Shown in pieces: positions 47,034 through 55,079 of a stretch of DNA of 64,000 nt. The DNA is from Dyadobacter sp. 676 (GTDB lineage: Bacteria > Bacteroidota > Bacteroidia > Cytophagales > Spirosomataceae): positions 1,922,001 to 1,986,000 of the forward strand of contig NZ_CP159289.1 in the NCBI RefSeq assembly GCF_040448675.1, given 5' to 3'. The notes beneath the pieces were generated by a model. That model saw only the letters and a program-made list of their open reading frames with translations. It had not been told where the DNA came from and made no database searches. Numbering within the stretch: the stretch's first letter is position 1; every line of letters begins with the position of its first letter. The position numbers and the translations under genes are program-made.

Positions 47034-47096
47034 GGAGGGATGGAGGAAAGGGAGCAGGGATTTTTAAAGCCCTTGCTCCCCTTCCTCCATCCCTCC
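47034..47096. repeat. Long imperfect hairpin between the two dehydrogenase subunit genes
   Basis: Left arm 47034-47059 (GGAGGGATGGAGGAAAGGGA...) and right arm 47070-47096 (...CTTCCTCCATCCCTCC) pair along about 26 bp with one bulge and one mismatch, around ATTTTTAAAG. It sits in the 86-bp gap between the subunit 3 gene and the GMC gene on the same strand. A half copy of the purine arm occurs at 29468-29487 before xylA. Confidence 0.75.
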
Positions 47097-47098
47097 AC

Positions 47099-47620
47099 CT
47101 ATCCCTTTTTAACAGGTACACACCCGTGGTAACGGGCGGGGATCATTTCGTAATGGGTAATGTTGGTCATCACATATTCCGAGGTCATATATCCCTGGAT
47201 CGTGAGGTTTTTGACCATACTGAAAAATCCTTTCTGAGCCGCGTCGCCGCCTTTTTCGATCTCCGTCAGGATTTGGAGGCGCTGCTCCTTGTTTGCATCC
47301 GCGAACGACTTGCCGAAACGCTGCACGCTCTGCTCGTCGATGTTCGAAATGCCGCTTGAAAGGCTGGCCTGCGCTTTGGCGTCGTAGCAATCCTTAACCA
47401 TCTTTTGCACAAAATCACCTACCCCCAACTCACCCGCGCCCGGCGTATCGGTTTTGGGGATAATGGTTTCGACGATCATCGTGAGGTTTTTGGACTGGTC
47501 TGCCGAAAGCAACCCGCTCTTCGCTACCGCACTTTTGTTCCAACCGGATGCCCACGCAGGCAAACCCGCCATGGCGCCCATGGCAACTGCCATATTCTTA
47601 AGCGCAACGCGTCTTTCCAT
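47099..47620 (-). CDS. Gluconate 2-dehydrogenase subunit 3 family protein
   Basis: A 173-residue small subunit of a membrane/periplasmic dehydrogenase. The N-terminal signal is RR-type (MERRVALKNMAVAMGAMAGL PAWAS split here), suggesting Tat export. The conserved body contains LTMIVETIIPKTDTPGAGEL then VGDFVQKMVKDCYDAKAQAS and the C-terminal GYMTSEYVMTNITHYEMIPA. The typical partner is a GMC oxidoreductase, here 86 bp downstream, so the two form one enzyme. Some Bacteroidota pairs of this type oxidise the C3 hydroxyl of glucosides. A period-10 repeat region precedes it. Confidence 0.93.
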   Translation of the reverse strand: MERRVALKNMAVAMGAMAGLPAWASGWNKSAVAKSGLLSADQSKNLTMIVETIIPKTDTPGAGELGVGDFVQKMVKDCYDAKAQASLSSGISNIDEQSVQRFGKSFADANKEQRLQILTEIEKGGDAAQKGFFSMVKNLTIQGYMTSEYVMTNITHYEMIPARYHGCVPVKKG

Positions 47621-47680
47621 TTTCGTTTCTATTTTGTTTAAACGTCTTTAACTATGCTGTTTTTGTCGATGATGGTCGTT

Positions 47681-47845
47681 TGTCATGTGTTGTCAGGGAT
47701 TGTCATGTGTTGTCTGGGATTGGCTTCAACTGGAAATCGTAAGAATTTCTACTTTCTCTGACTACCATTGGCCCCCATGACGAAACCTGACTATTCCTGA
47801 CCACGCCTGACTATTCCTGACTGCTCTTGACCACACATGACTCCC
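47681..47845. repeat. Inverted arrays with 10-bp period
   Basis: Two tandem 20-bp copies (TGTCATGTGTTGTCAGGGAT and TGTCATGTGTTGTCTGGGAT, 47681-47720) carry GTCA every 10 bp. From 47786 to 47845 a series CCTGACTATT CCTGACCACG, repeated with variation, carries TGAC every 10 bp in the opposite sense. About 65 bp of unique sequence lies between. This fills the gap between the MFS gene and the subunit 3 gene; there is no gene in it. Confidence 0.82.
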
Positions 47846-47858
47846 CCCGTCCCAACCG

Positions 47859-49136
47859 TCACTCTTCCAAAAAGTCCAGATCGCGGCCATGCGTTTCGGG
47901 GATTGTGAGAATGCAGAAGATACCTATTGCAAAACAGATCAGCCCCACGAGCGCCCCGGCCTGAATGACGGTAAAAGAATCTTTAAAAATAGCAAATAAT
48001 GTAGTCATTCCTACTACGGTCCCACGCACCATATTGGGAACGGTAGTGGCGGCCGTAGCACGCAGGTTGGTCCCGAACTGCTCTGCGCCGATGGTCACGA
48101 ACATAGCCCAGTAACCGATTCCGAATCCGAGCAACGTAGCCACGAGGTAGAACAGCGAAGCCGATTTGATACCCGCGAACAGGTAGACAATGCTGCCGAT
48201 CAATGTAAAAATCATTAAATAAAAGACCGCCTTTTTACGCGATTCGAGCCAGTGACTGATGAACCCGCTGCAAAGATCGCCCGCCGAAAGGCCAACATAG
48301 CACCACATAATCGAAAGGCCGGGTTTGATGGGCTCGTCGATGCCCAGGGCCTTACCGAACTCGTTGCTGAATGTGGCCAGAATACCGATCACAAACCATG
48401 TAGGCAGCCCGATACCGATGCACCGCAGGTAGCGCCCAAGCCGGTCCCGGTTATTGAACAACGCGAAAAAGTTACCTTTTTCGACATGCTCCTTTTCTTT
48501 AATATCCTTGAAAATCCCCGATTCGAACACGCCGATCCGCAGAAGCAGCAGCGAAATTCCCAGTCCGCCGCCGATAAAATAGGCGTACCGCCAGTTGAAA
48601 AACTCGACCGTAAAATAGGCTACCACAGCACCGAGCAAACCGATGCCGGCGACCAGCGACGTTCCGATCGCACGCAAATGCTTGGGGAGGATTTCCGACA
48701 CCAATGTAATGCCCGCGCCCAGCTCGCCCGCCAGACCGACGCCCGCGATAAAACGGAGTAACTTGTAAACCGTAACGTCCTGCACAAAACCGCAGGCGAT
48801 ATTAGCAAGCGAATAGGTGATAATGGAGCCAAAAAGTACGGAAAGCCGGCCCTTTTTATCCCCCAAAACACCCCAGAGGATACCGCCGAGCAACAGCCCC
48901 GTCATCTGCCAGTTCAGAATACTGGCGCCGGTAATGGAAATATCCGCTTCCGAGAGCCCTAATGCGGCCAGGCTGGGCAGCCGGACGATCCCGAAAAGGA
49001 GCAAATCGTAAATATCAACAAAATAACCAAGGGCAGCGACTATAACGGGAGCACTGAAAAGGTAGGAAGCATCTGAGCGCGTTGCGGAAACGGATGACAT
49101 TTGGTTTTGTATGGGTTTCATCGGAATAACGTACAA
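47859..49136 (-). CDS. MFS transporter
   Basis: A 425-residue inner-membrane carrier with twelve hydrophobic segments. The loop 2-3 signature GVLGDKKGRLSVLFGS and the EILPKHLRAIGTSL loop place it in the metabolite:H+ symporter/sugar-porter part of the major facilitator superfamily. The C-terminus ends TIPETHGRDLDFLEE, whose PETHG matches the sugar-porter PETKG motif. The first ATG (49136) gives a 12-residue lead; ATGs at 49121 and 49100 are alternatives. It lies between the lipocalin-like gene and the dehydrogenase pair on the same strand, so it probably imports the sugar or oxidised sugar product. The substrate is unknown. Confidence 0.9.
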   Translation of the reverse strand: MYVIPMKPIQNQMSSVSATRSDASYLFSAPVIVAALGYFVDIYDLLLFGIVRLPSLAALGLSEADISITGASILNWQMTGLLLGGILWGVLGDKKGRLSVLFGSIITYSLANIACGFVQDVTVYKLLRFIAGVGLAGELGAGITLVSEILPKHLRAIGTSLVAGIGLLGAVVAYFTVEFFNWRYAYFIGGGLGISLLLLRIGVFESGIFKDIKEKEHVEKGNFFALFNNRDRLGRYLRCIGIGLPTWFVIGILATFSNEFGKALGIDEPIKPGLSIMWCYVGLSAGDLCSGFISHWLESRKKAVFYLMIFTLIGSIVYLFAGIKSASLFYLVATLLGFGIGYWAMFVTIGAEQFGTNLRATAATTVPNMVRGTVVGMTTLFAIFKDSFTVIQAGALVGLICFAIGIFCILTIPETHGRDLDFLEE

Positions 49137-49244
49137 TATTATGCAAATAGCCGGACATAAGCCCGGCTATTCGTTGGCAAATTTATAAAATTCAAAGAGA
49201 AAGTTTTGTTTTACAGAATATTGACTTTCTCTTGCTTTCATTGT

Positions 49245-49718
49245 CTATATCTTCTTGAATACGATGGTCATTTTATATTTGACGCCGTCTTCTTCCTCCG
49301 TTGTCGACCATTTCATTTCGGTCGCACCGGTTTCAAGGTCAAATTCTGTGACGTCCGTGCCTTCGGTGAGCACTATTTTCTTGTCTTTAACCGCCCATTT
49401 GGAGGCATCGTCGACAATATCCGCTTCGTCGAGCACATCGTCGCAGCCGATCGGTACTTTCGCGCCGATTGTACCATTGCTTTTGAAAGTGAGCTCGGTT
49501 TCCGACAAGCATTTCTTATCGGTAAGCGCTTCGTAGAACGCGAGCACGTCGGAAATGCCGTTCTGGGCCGGGTCCACCGTCATTGCCTTGATTTTCCAGG
49601 TGCCTTCCACGGCATTGCCGGAAGGCGTTTGGGGAGCCGGATCGTCGGAATCTTTGCTGCAAGCCAGCATTGTTGCCGCGCATACGAATAACATCAGGTA
49701 ATTCGCCAGATTTTTCAT
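49245..49718 (-). CDS. Lipocalin-like lipoprotein
   Basis: About 157 residues from ATG 49718, chosen because it yields a compact lipoprotein signal (MKNLANYLMLFVCAATMLAC); upstream ATGs at 49733 and 49760 only extend it. The mature protein starts with a Ser/Asp/Pro-rich linker and then GTWKIKAM, the usual first strand of Bacteroidota lipocalin-like domains, followed by LTFKSNGTI and WAVKDKKIVL and a last strand KYKMTIVFKK. It is an eight-stranded barrel by analogy, ligand unknown. It lies between the FAD_oxidored pair and the MFS gene on the same strand. Confidence 0.8.
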   Translation of the reverse strand: MKNLANYLMLFVCAATMLACSKDSDDPAPQTPSGNAVEGTWKIKAMTVDPAQNGISDVLAFYEALTDKKCLSETELTFKSNGTIGAKVPIGCDDVLDEADIVDDASKWAVKDKKIVLTEGTDVTEFDLETGATEMKWSTTEEEDGVKYKMTIVFKKI

Positions 49719-49838
49719 GGATGGTGTTTTCATGGTTGCTTTTTTGTGATTAATAACCACAAAATTAAGCCCTTACTAATCCATCCCGACGCATTTCCGA
49801 GTGACCGGTAGGCCAACTGAGTGACCGGTCGCGCCGCC

Positions 49839-51482
49839 TCAGAGTTCCAGCTTCTGTTTGTCTTTCAGCAACCGGGCTTTCAGCTTCCCGTAATCCACAT
49901 CCTGAACGGCCACTTTGGCGTCGATCGCCTGCACGGCAGCCGTGGCGGCGCTTTGCCCGAGAATCATGAAAACCGGCTCCATCCGGATAGAGCCGTAGGC
50001 AATGTGCGAAGCCGAAACGCAAACCGGTACCAGCAGGTTTTCACATTCTGCCTTTTTCGGGATGATGGAACCGTAGGAAATGCCGTAAGGCTGTTTCGGA
50101 TGTACGCCGATATCGCCTTCGTTCTGCACGAAACCATCCTCCTTCACATAGCGCTGCGCATTGTGCGCATCGAGCGAATACGAGCCCATTCCCACCGATT
50201 GCTCGACGGGCTTTTTGCCGAGGGTCTCGTTTTCGGTCATCACGCTCTGCCCGAGCATCCTGCGCGCCTCGCGGACGTAAATCTGGTGCGGCCATCCGCC
50301 GTTGTCCTTGAATTCGTCCTTCGGCAGCCCCCACTCGTTCATTTTCGCGCGGACGTCCGCCGGCACCGCGGGGTCATTGGCCAGGAAGTACATCAGGCCT
50401 TTCTGGTACAGCTCATGCTCTTTGATGATCTCCTTGCGGCGCTCGTAGGAAGCATCGGGGTAATCGTAGTTCTGCCCGATGAAGTCGGTGCTGAACGGGC
50501 CGTGGTTGTTGGTGTCGGTTTTGCGGTTGGGGATAGGGTCGTATTTGTCGAATGTTTCGGTCCAGCCAGCCTTGTACACGCGTGCGAGCAACTCGTACTT
50601 ACCCGGGTCGTAACCTTCCGGTTTCGCGAACGGAATGCGGTTGTCGGGGTGCGACGAGAGGCACATACGGAAGCAATATGCCTGAATTTTGTTGTCCCCC
50701 TCCCCATTCTTACCGATTTTCTCGCCCGAAACATAAGGCAGCAAACCGCTTTTGGGGTCACCTTCTACTTTATAAGGGCTGATGTTTTTCGCGAAATAAT
50801 GCCTGTGCTGGAAAACGCCCGCCTGGATACCGTTCCATTGCTCGTTATAAACGCTGTTGGCTTCGCGCCCCACGTGGTATTTTACGCCCGCCGCCGCCAT
50901 GAGGTCGCCCTCATAGGTAGCGTCGATGAACATCTTGCCTTTGAATGTCTTGCCGCTTAAAGTTTTAAAAGAGGCAATGCGACCGTTGCTTTTCTGAACG
51001 CCGCTTTTACTGCGATCGAGCCATTCGTCGCGATAGACCTTGATATTGTTTTCTTTCACAAAATCCTCGAAGACCTGCTCCGCCACGTGTGGTTCGAAGA
51101 TCCACATGGTGCGCTCGGCGCCATCCATAGCCACGGTACCCTGGCCCTTGTTGCCATATTCTTCTTTTTTCTGCCAATGCCAGCCCTCGGGTTTGTCGTA
51201 ATGCAGGTAAACGCGATGATAAAACTCGCGCGCCAATCCGCCGATCACCGATTTGTTGCCGGTATCGGTGAATCCAAGGCCGCCCGACGAAAGCCCGCCC
51301 AAATGCTTGTCGGGCGAAACGACGAGCACCGTTTTGCCCGATCTGACCACCTGCACCGCCGCCGTAACAGCCGCACAAGTGCCGCCGTAAACGATCACGT
51401 CGGCTTCATACGATTGTGCGAAAAGTGCCCCGGGTATTACCTGGGAAATGAAGATTGCAACCAGTAAGCGTAATTTTCTCAT
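49839..51482 (-). CDS. Secreted FAD-dependent oxidoreductase (FAD_oxidored family), short paralogue
   Basis: About 547 residues from ATG 51482, which gives the signal peptide MRKLRLLVAIFISQVIPGAL ending FAQ. The FAD strand ADVIVYGGTCAAVTAAVQVV is followed by HLGGLSSGGLGFTDTGNKSV and the conserved MFIDATYEGDLMAAAGVKYH. The C-terminal part has the FAD-closing segment LLVPVCVSASHIAYGSIRME. The family (PF12831) is common in polysaccharide-use regions of Bacteroidota and its reaction is not established. It is a tandem paralogue of the next gene upstream, from which it lacks only the C-terminal domain. It lies 45 bp downstream of that gene, so the two are co-transcribed. Confidence 0.92.
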   Translation of the reverse strand: MRKLRLLVAIFISQVIPGALFAQSYEADVIVYGGTCAAVTAAVQVVRSGKTVLVVSPDKHLGGLSSGGLGFTDTGNKSVIGGLAREFYHRVYLHYDKPEGWHWQKKEEYGNKGQGTVAMDGAERTMWIFEPHVAEQVFEDFVKENNIKVYRDEWLDRSKSGVQKSNGRIASFKTLSGKTFKGKMFIDATYEGDLMAAAGVKYHVGREANSVYNEQWNGIQAGVFQHRHYFAKNISPYKVEGDPKSGLLPYVSGEKIGKNGEGDNKIQAYCFRMCLSSHPDNRIPFAKPEGYDPGKYELLARVYKAGWTETFDKYDPIPNRKTDTNNHGPFSTDFIGQNYDYPDASYERRKEIIKEHELYQKGLMYFLANDPAVPADVRAKMNEWGLPKDEFKDNGGWPHQIYVREARRMLGQSVMTENETLGKKPVEQSVGMGSYSLDAHNAQRYVKEDGFVQNEGDIGVHPKQPYGISYGSIIPKKAECENLLVPVCVSASHIAYGSIRMEPVFMILGQSAATAAVQAIDAKVAVQDVDYGKLKARLLKDKQKLEL

Positions 51483-51527
51483 TAATGTCTGATTTAGGAT
51501 TTGAAATATCGATAACCGAAAAACCAA

Positions 51528-53582
51528 TTATTTTACCTCCGGCACGAATAGAACGGCATCCGCTACGACGGCGCCCGATGCGCCTTCCGACGAAATGCTG
51601 ACTGCCGATGCGTTACCTTTGGGCAAATTGAATTTACCGACATGGTACCATTCGCCGGAAGTCTGGCCTTCTACCACAATGTCTTTTTCAAGCACCGAAA
51701 GGTTCCTAGTTTCACTGCCCGATTGGACGGAAAGCCTTATTTCGGAAGCCGGTTTAGCCACCTTCGGGAAGTACACGTAGATCTGGTAGTCGCCGGAAAC
51801 GGGAATTTCGGGCGTAAAAGTCACCGAGCCGCCATTTTTGTCGCCTCCGAAAGTCAGGAATGACGGGCCGTAGCCGCCTTTTTTGACCGATTTCCAGTTC
51901 CCCTTGACGGAAACGTGCTTACCATCCTCATTATCGACCAGGATTTCGGGCGTCCGGCCGTTCACCAGCGGATCGGCTTTCAGTTTCGCCTGCAATTTCG
52001 AAACGTCGATTTGCTGTACGCTCTTTCGGGAATCGATTGCCATCGCCGCTGCAATGGCGGACGACTGGGCGAGTACCATAAACACGGGTTCCATGCGGAT
52101 CGAACCATAGGCAATGTGTGTCGCCGAGAGGCACACCGGCACCAGCAAATTGGTACACTCCTTCTCCTTGGGCACCAGCGAGCGGTAAGAGATCGGGTAA
52201 GGCCCGAAGCCTCCGACCTCCACATTACCTTCGTTTTTCGCCATGCCATTCACCACAATACGCTGAATGTTGTGCGAGTCCATCGTATAAGCCGCCATGC
52301 CGACGCCATCTTTCACAACTTCTTTTCCCTCGCAATTGGCCTGCGTCATCACATAGCTGCCGATCATCCGGCGCGCCTCGCGCACATACAGCTGCGGCGA
52401 CCAGTTACCTGTTTCGACGTATTCGTCTTTGGGATAACCCCATTTCAACATCGCCTCGCGCAGCTCCACGGGCACGCGCGGGTCGTGGCCGAAGAAATAG
52501 AGCAAGCCCTTGGTGTAGGTTTCGTGCGCCTTGACGATCTTTTCGCGCCTGGCATAATCGGCATCGGGATATTCGTAGTTCATTCCGATCATGTCCGTCG
52601 AGAAGCCATTCCGGTTGTTAATATCCGTTTTGTTGTTCGGCATTTTACTCCAGATGAAGTAATCGTTCAATGCCTTTTTTTCGGGCTGCTTTGCGATCAG
52701 GCGCGCCAGCAGTTCAAAATGGCCCGGATCGTAACCCTCCGGTTTGGTGATGGGCACCATATTGGCGGGGTCGGAAGTAAGGCAAATGCGGTAGTTGTAC
52801 GCCTGCACTTTTTTGTCGCCGGTCCCGTTGGGTTCCAGTTTAGCCGGAGAAATACCCCACAGCAGGCCGCTTTCGGGTTTTCCTTCGATTTTATAAGGAT
52901 CGATCCCATCGGGGAGCTGGTGCCCTTTCATCAGTTGCACACCGTTGATCGTCTCATTATAGTCGCTGTTCGCTTCCCGGCCAACGGCGTACGAAACACC
53001 CGCCCGGGCCATGAGGTCGCCTTCGTAGGTGCAGTCCAGAAAGACCTTCGCAGAGACGGTACGGTTCGTCGCAGCATCGGGTTTAAGGCTGTTTTCCAAA
53101 ACAATGGACTTGATTTCGGTACCCGATTTGCTGGCGCTGATTACCCGGTTTTGGTAAATTACCTTGATTCCGGCTTCGTCCAGGTATTGCTGCAAATACC
53201 TTTTGGCAACCTTCGGCTCGAATGTCCATTGCTCGAATTTCCCATAATGCGTGCCGATGCGTCGGTAGAAATCCCTCGACAGGCCGGTAATGGCATATTT
53301 ATTCCCGATATCCGTATAGCCCAGGCCACCGGAGGTCATGCCTCCCAGGTGCCCGCCCGGTTCGATCAGTACGACGGATTTGCCCATCTTTTTCGCGGTA
53401 TATGCCGCGATCACCCCGGCGGAGGTCGCGCCGTAAATGCAGACCTCCACCTGCTCCGGCGCTGCCGCAAGGATACCGGTGCCAGGCTGCTCCTCCGGCC
53501 ATCGAGTTTCCGGCTCCCGGAACCCCGACAACAGAAATGCTAAAACACAGGCGATCTGCGCAATTGCTATCTTATTTCTCAT
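51528..53582 (-). CDS. FAD-dependent oxidoreductase with C-terminal golvesin-like domain
   Basis: A 684-residue paralogue of the adjacent gene. The signal region includes IAQIACVLAFLLSGF. The FAD strand VEVCIYGATSAGVIAAYTAK is followed by GHLGGMTSGGLGYTDIGNKY and VFLDCTYEGDLMARAGVSYA. Residues from about 549 to the end add a beta-sandwich (VDNEDGKHVSVKGNWKSV, VSGDYQIYVYFPKVAKPASE, SGEWYHVGKFNLPKGNASAV, ending VVADAVLFVPEVK), which matches the golvesin/xanthan-lyase-type C-terminal domain thought to bind carbohydrate. So the protein couples an oxidoreductase with a sugar-binding module. It starts 24 bp downstream of susD and ends the core cascade operon. Confidence 0.92.
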   Translation of the reverse strand: MRNKIAIAQIACVLAFLLSGFREPETRWPEEQPGTGILAAAPEQVEVCIYGATSAGVIAAYTAKKMGKSVVLIEPGGHLGGMTSGGLGYTDIGNKYAITGLSRDFYRRIGTHYGKFEQWTFEPKVAKRYLQQYLDEAGIKVIYQNRVISASKSGTEIKSIVLENSLKPDAATNRTVSAKVFLDCTYEGDLMARAGVSYAVGREANSDYNETINGVQLMKGHQLPDGIDPYKIEGKPESGLLWGISPAKLEPNGTGDKKVQAYNYRICLTSDPANMVPITKPEGYDPGHFELLARLIAKQPEKKALNDYFIWSKMPNNKTDINNRNGFSTDMIGMNYEYPDADYARREKIVKAHETYTKGLLYFFGHDPRVPVELREAMLKWGYPKDEYVETGNWSPQLYVREARRMIGSYVMTQANCEGKEVVKDGVGMAAYTMDSHNIQRIVVNGMAKNEGNVEVGGFGPYPISYRSLVPKEKECTNLLVPVCLSATHIAYGSIRMEPVFMVLAQSSAIAAAMAIDSRKSVQQIDVSKLQAKLKADPLVNGRTPEILVDNEDGKHVSVKGNWKSVKKGGYGPSFLTFGGDKNGGSVTFTPEIPVSGDYQIYVYFPKVAKPASEIRLSVQSGSETRNLSVLEKDIVVEGQTSGEWYHVGKFNLPKGNASAVSISSEGASGAVVADAVLFVPEVK

Positions 53583-53606
53583 TGTTTTTAATTGATTACG
53601 AAATAC

Positions 53607-55043
53607 TTAGTAACCCGGATTCTGATCCTTGGCGGTAATGGCTTTGTTGTACAAAATCTCCGAATTCGGGATCGGCCACAGCATGTGTTTCTCAGCCACC
53701 ACGATATTCTTTACTTCCAGAATGCGCTGCTTGGCGATGCCCAACCGCTTCAAATCGTTCCAGCGCTTGCCTTCGTACATCGTTTCATAGCCTCTTTCCT
53801 GCACCACCTTATCGATAAAGCTTTGTAACGTAAAATCGGCCAGCTTGAAATCGACGGACGAAGCTGCCTCGGCCGGTTTTCCGTAGGCGCGGCGATGCAC
53901 TTTGTTCAGGCTTTCAAGTGCTTCTGCGGTGGGTTTGCCGTTGGCACGGGCGTCGGCTTCGGCGTGGAAAAGGAGCAGGTCGGCGTAGCGGTACCAGGGG
54001 TAGTCGTTACCGGCACCTCCCGTAGCCAATGGATCGCGGTATTTTCTGTATAACATGGATGTGGTGCCAAGACCAATGTCGACATTGTAGAGAATGTGAT
54101 TTTTACGCAAATCTTTAAAATCCCAGTTTTTGATCACCGGGTTCGAAACCGAATCGGTGTATTGCGCGTACACACCGCCCGGGCCATAGTAATTATACTG
54201 GGCCGTTTTCCGGTGCGCATAACTCACCAGACCGAATCCCTGCTGACGCGAATATTTAAAATAAAAGATCTCCTCCGGCGTATTCACAACTTCGGGCCCA
54301 TAGATCTTCTGGAAATCCTCGGACGTGCTCACCGCAACGAGCGAATACTTTTTGGAATCGATCACCTCCTTCGCTTTGGCGCTCGATTGCTCCCATTGTT
54401 CCAGATACATGTAAACTTCCGAGAGCAGCGTTTTTGCAGCCCATTTTGTGGGGCGACCTATTTCAGCCGGGTTGTCGGGGAGCCCGCTCTCAGCCGCCAG
54501 CGCATCGGCGACGATCAGCTTATAAACATCCGCAATACTGGCCCTGGGAACGTCCGCCACCGTCATATTTTCTTCGGTACGCAGGGGAACGCCTGCCCAG
54601 TTGCGCACCATCGCGAAATAGATGAGCGCGCGCATGTATTTTGCTTCCGCCACGAACTGGGCCTTCTCCGCGTCCGTCATACCCGTTCCTTTCGGCACGT
54701 TGGCGATGACCAGATTGGCATTCCGGATAGATTGGTAGAAATTGTCCCAAATCGTCGCCACGCGGTTGATATTCGTATTATCGAGCCCCTGGTACAAGCT
54801 CACGGGCGTTTGCGTGCCTCGCGAATTGCCATAATCGGCCATCCCTTCGAGCTGCGCCGGGTAATTGGTCGACAGTGCCGCGTCCGTCCGCATGGGGCCA
54901 TAAATAGCGTTCACAGCCGCTTTGGCCTCCGCGGCGGTGTTATAAAAATTTTCAGAAGCCAGCGATTTGGGTTTCTCTTCCAGGATATCGGAACATCCCA
55001 TGCAAACCGCCGCCAGAAACAAACTGGTGAATATCTTTTTCAT
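53607..55043 (-). CDS. RagB/SusD family nutrient-uptake lipoprotein
   Basis: A 478-residue SusD-type lipoprotein. The leader ends at Cys17 (AVCMGC) and is followed by SDILEEKPKSLASENFYNTA. The central helices include AQFVAEAKYMRALIYFAMVR and the C-terminal SLNKVHRRAYGKPAE, VVQERGYETMYEGKRWNDLK and WPIPNSEILYNKAITAKDQN. It lies 36 bp downstream of its SusC and 24 bp upstream of the golvesin-containing FAD oxidoreductase, so the secreted oxidoreductases belong to the same transcript. The substrate is probably a plant or microbial oligosaccharide, but no hydrolase is adjacent to name it. Confidence 0.95.
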   Translation of the reverse strand: MKKIFTSLFLAAVCMGCSDILEEKPKSLASENFYNTAAEAKAAVNAIYGPMRTDAALSTNYPAQLEGMADYGNSRGTQTPVSLYQGLDNTNINRVATIWDNFYQSIRNANLVIANVPKGTGMTDAEKAQFVAEAKYMRALIYFAMVRNWAGVPLRTEENMTVADVPRASIADVYKLIVADALAAESGLPDNPAEIGRPTKWAAKTLLSEVYMYLEQWEQSSAKAKEVIDSKKYSLVAVSTSEDFQKIYGPEVVNTPEEIFYFKYSRQQGFGLVSYAHRKTAQYNYYGPGGVYAQYTDSVSNPVIKNWDFKDLRKNHILYNVDIGLGTTSMLYRKYRDPLATGGAGNDYPWYRYADLLLFHAEADARANGKPTAEALESLNKVHRRAYGKPAEAASSVDFKLADFTLQSFIDKVVQERGYETMYEGKRWNDLKRLGIAKQRILEVKNIVVAEKHMLWPIPNSEILYNKAITAKDQNPGY

Positions 55044-55079
55044 ATCTTAAATTCTTTAACCGGTTATTTGAAACTGACC

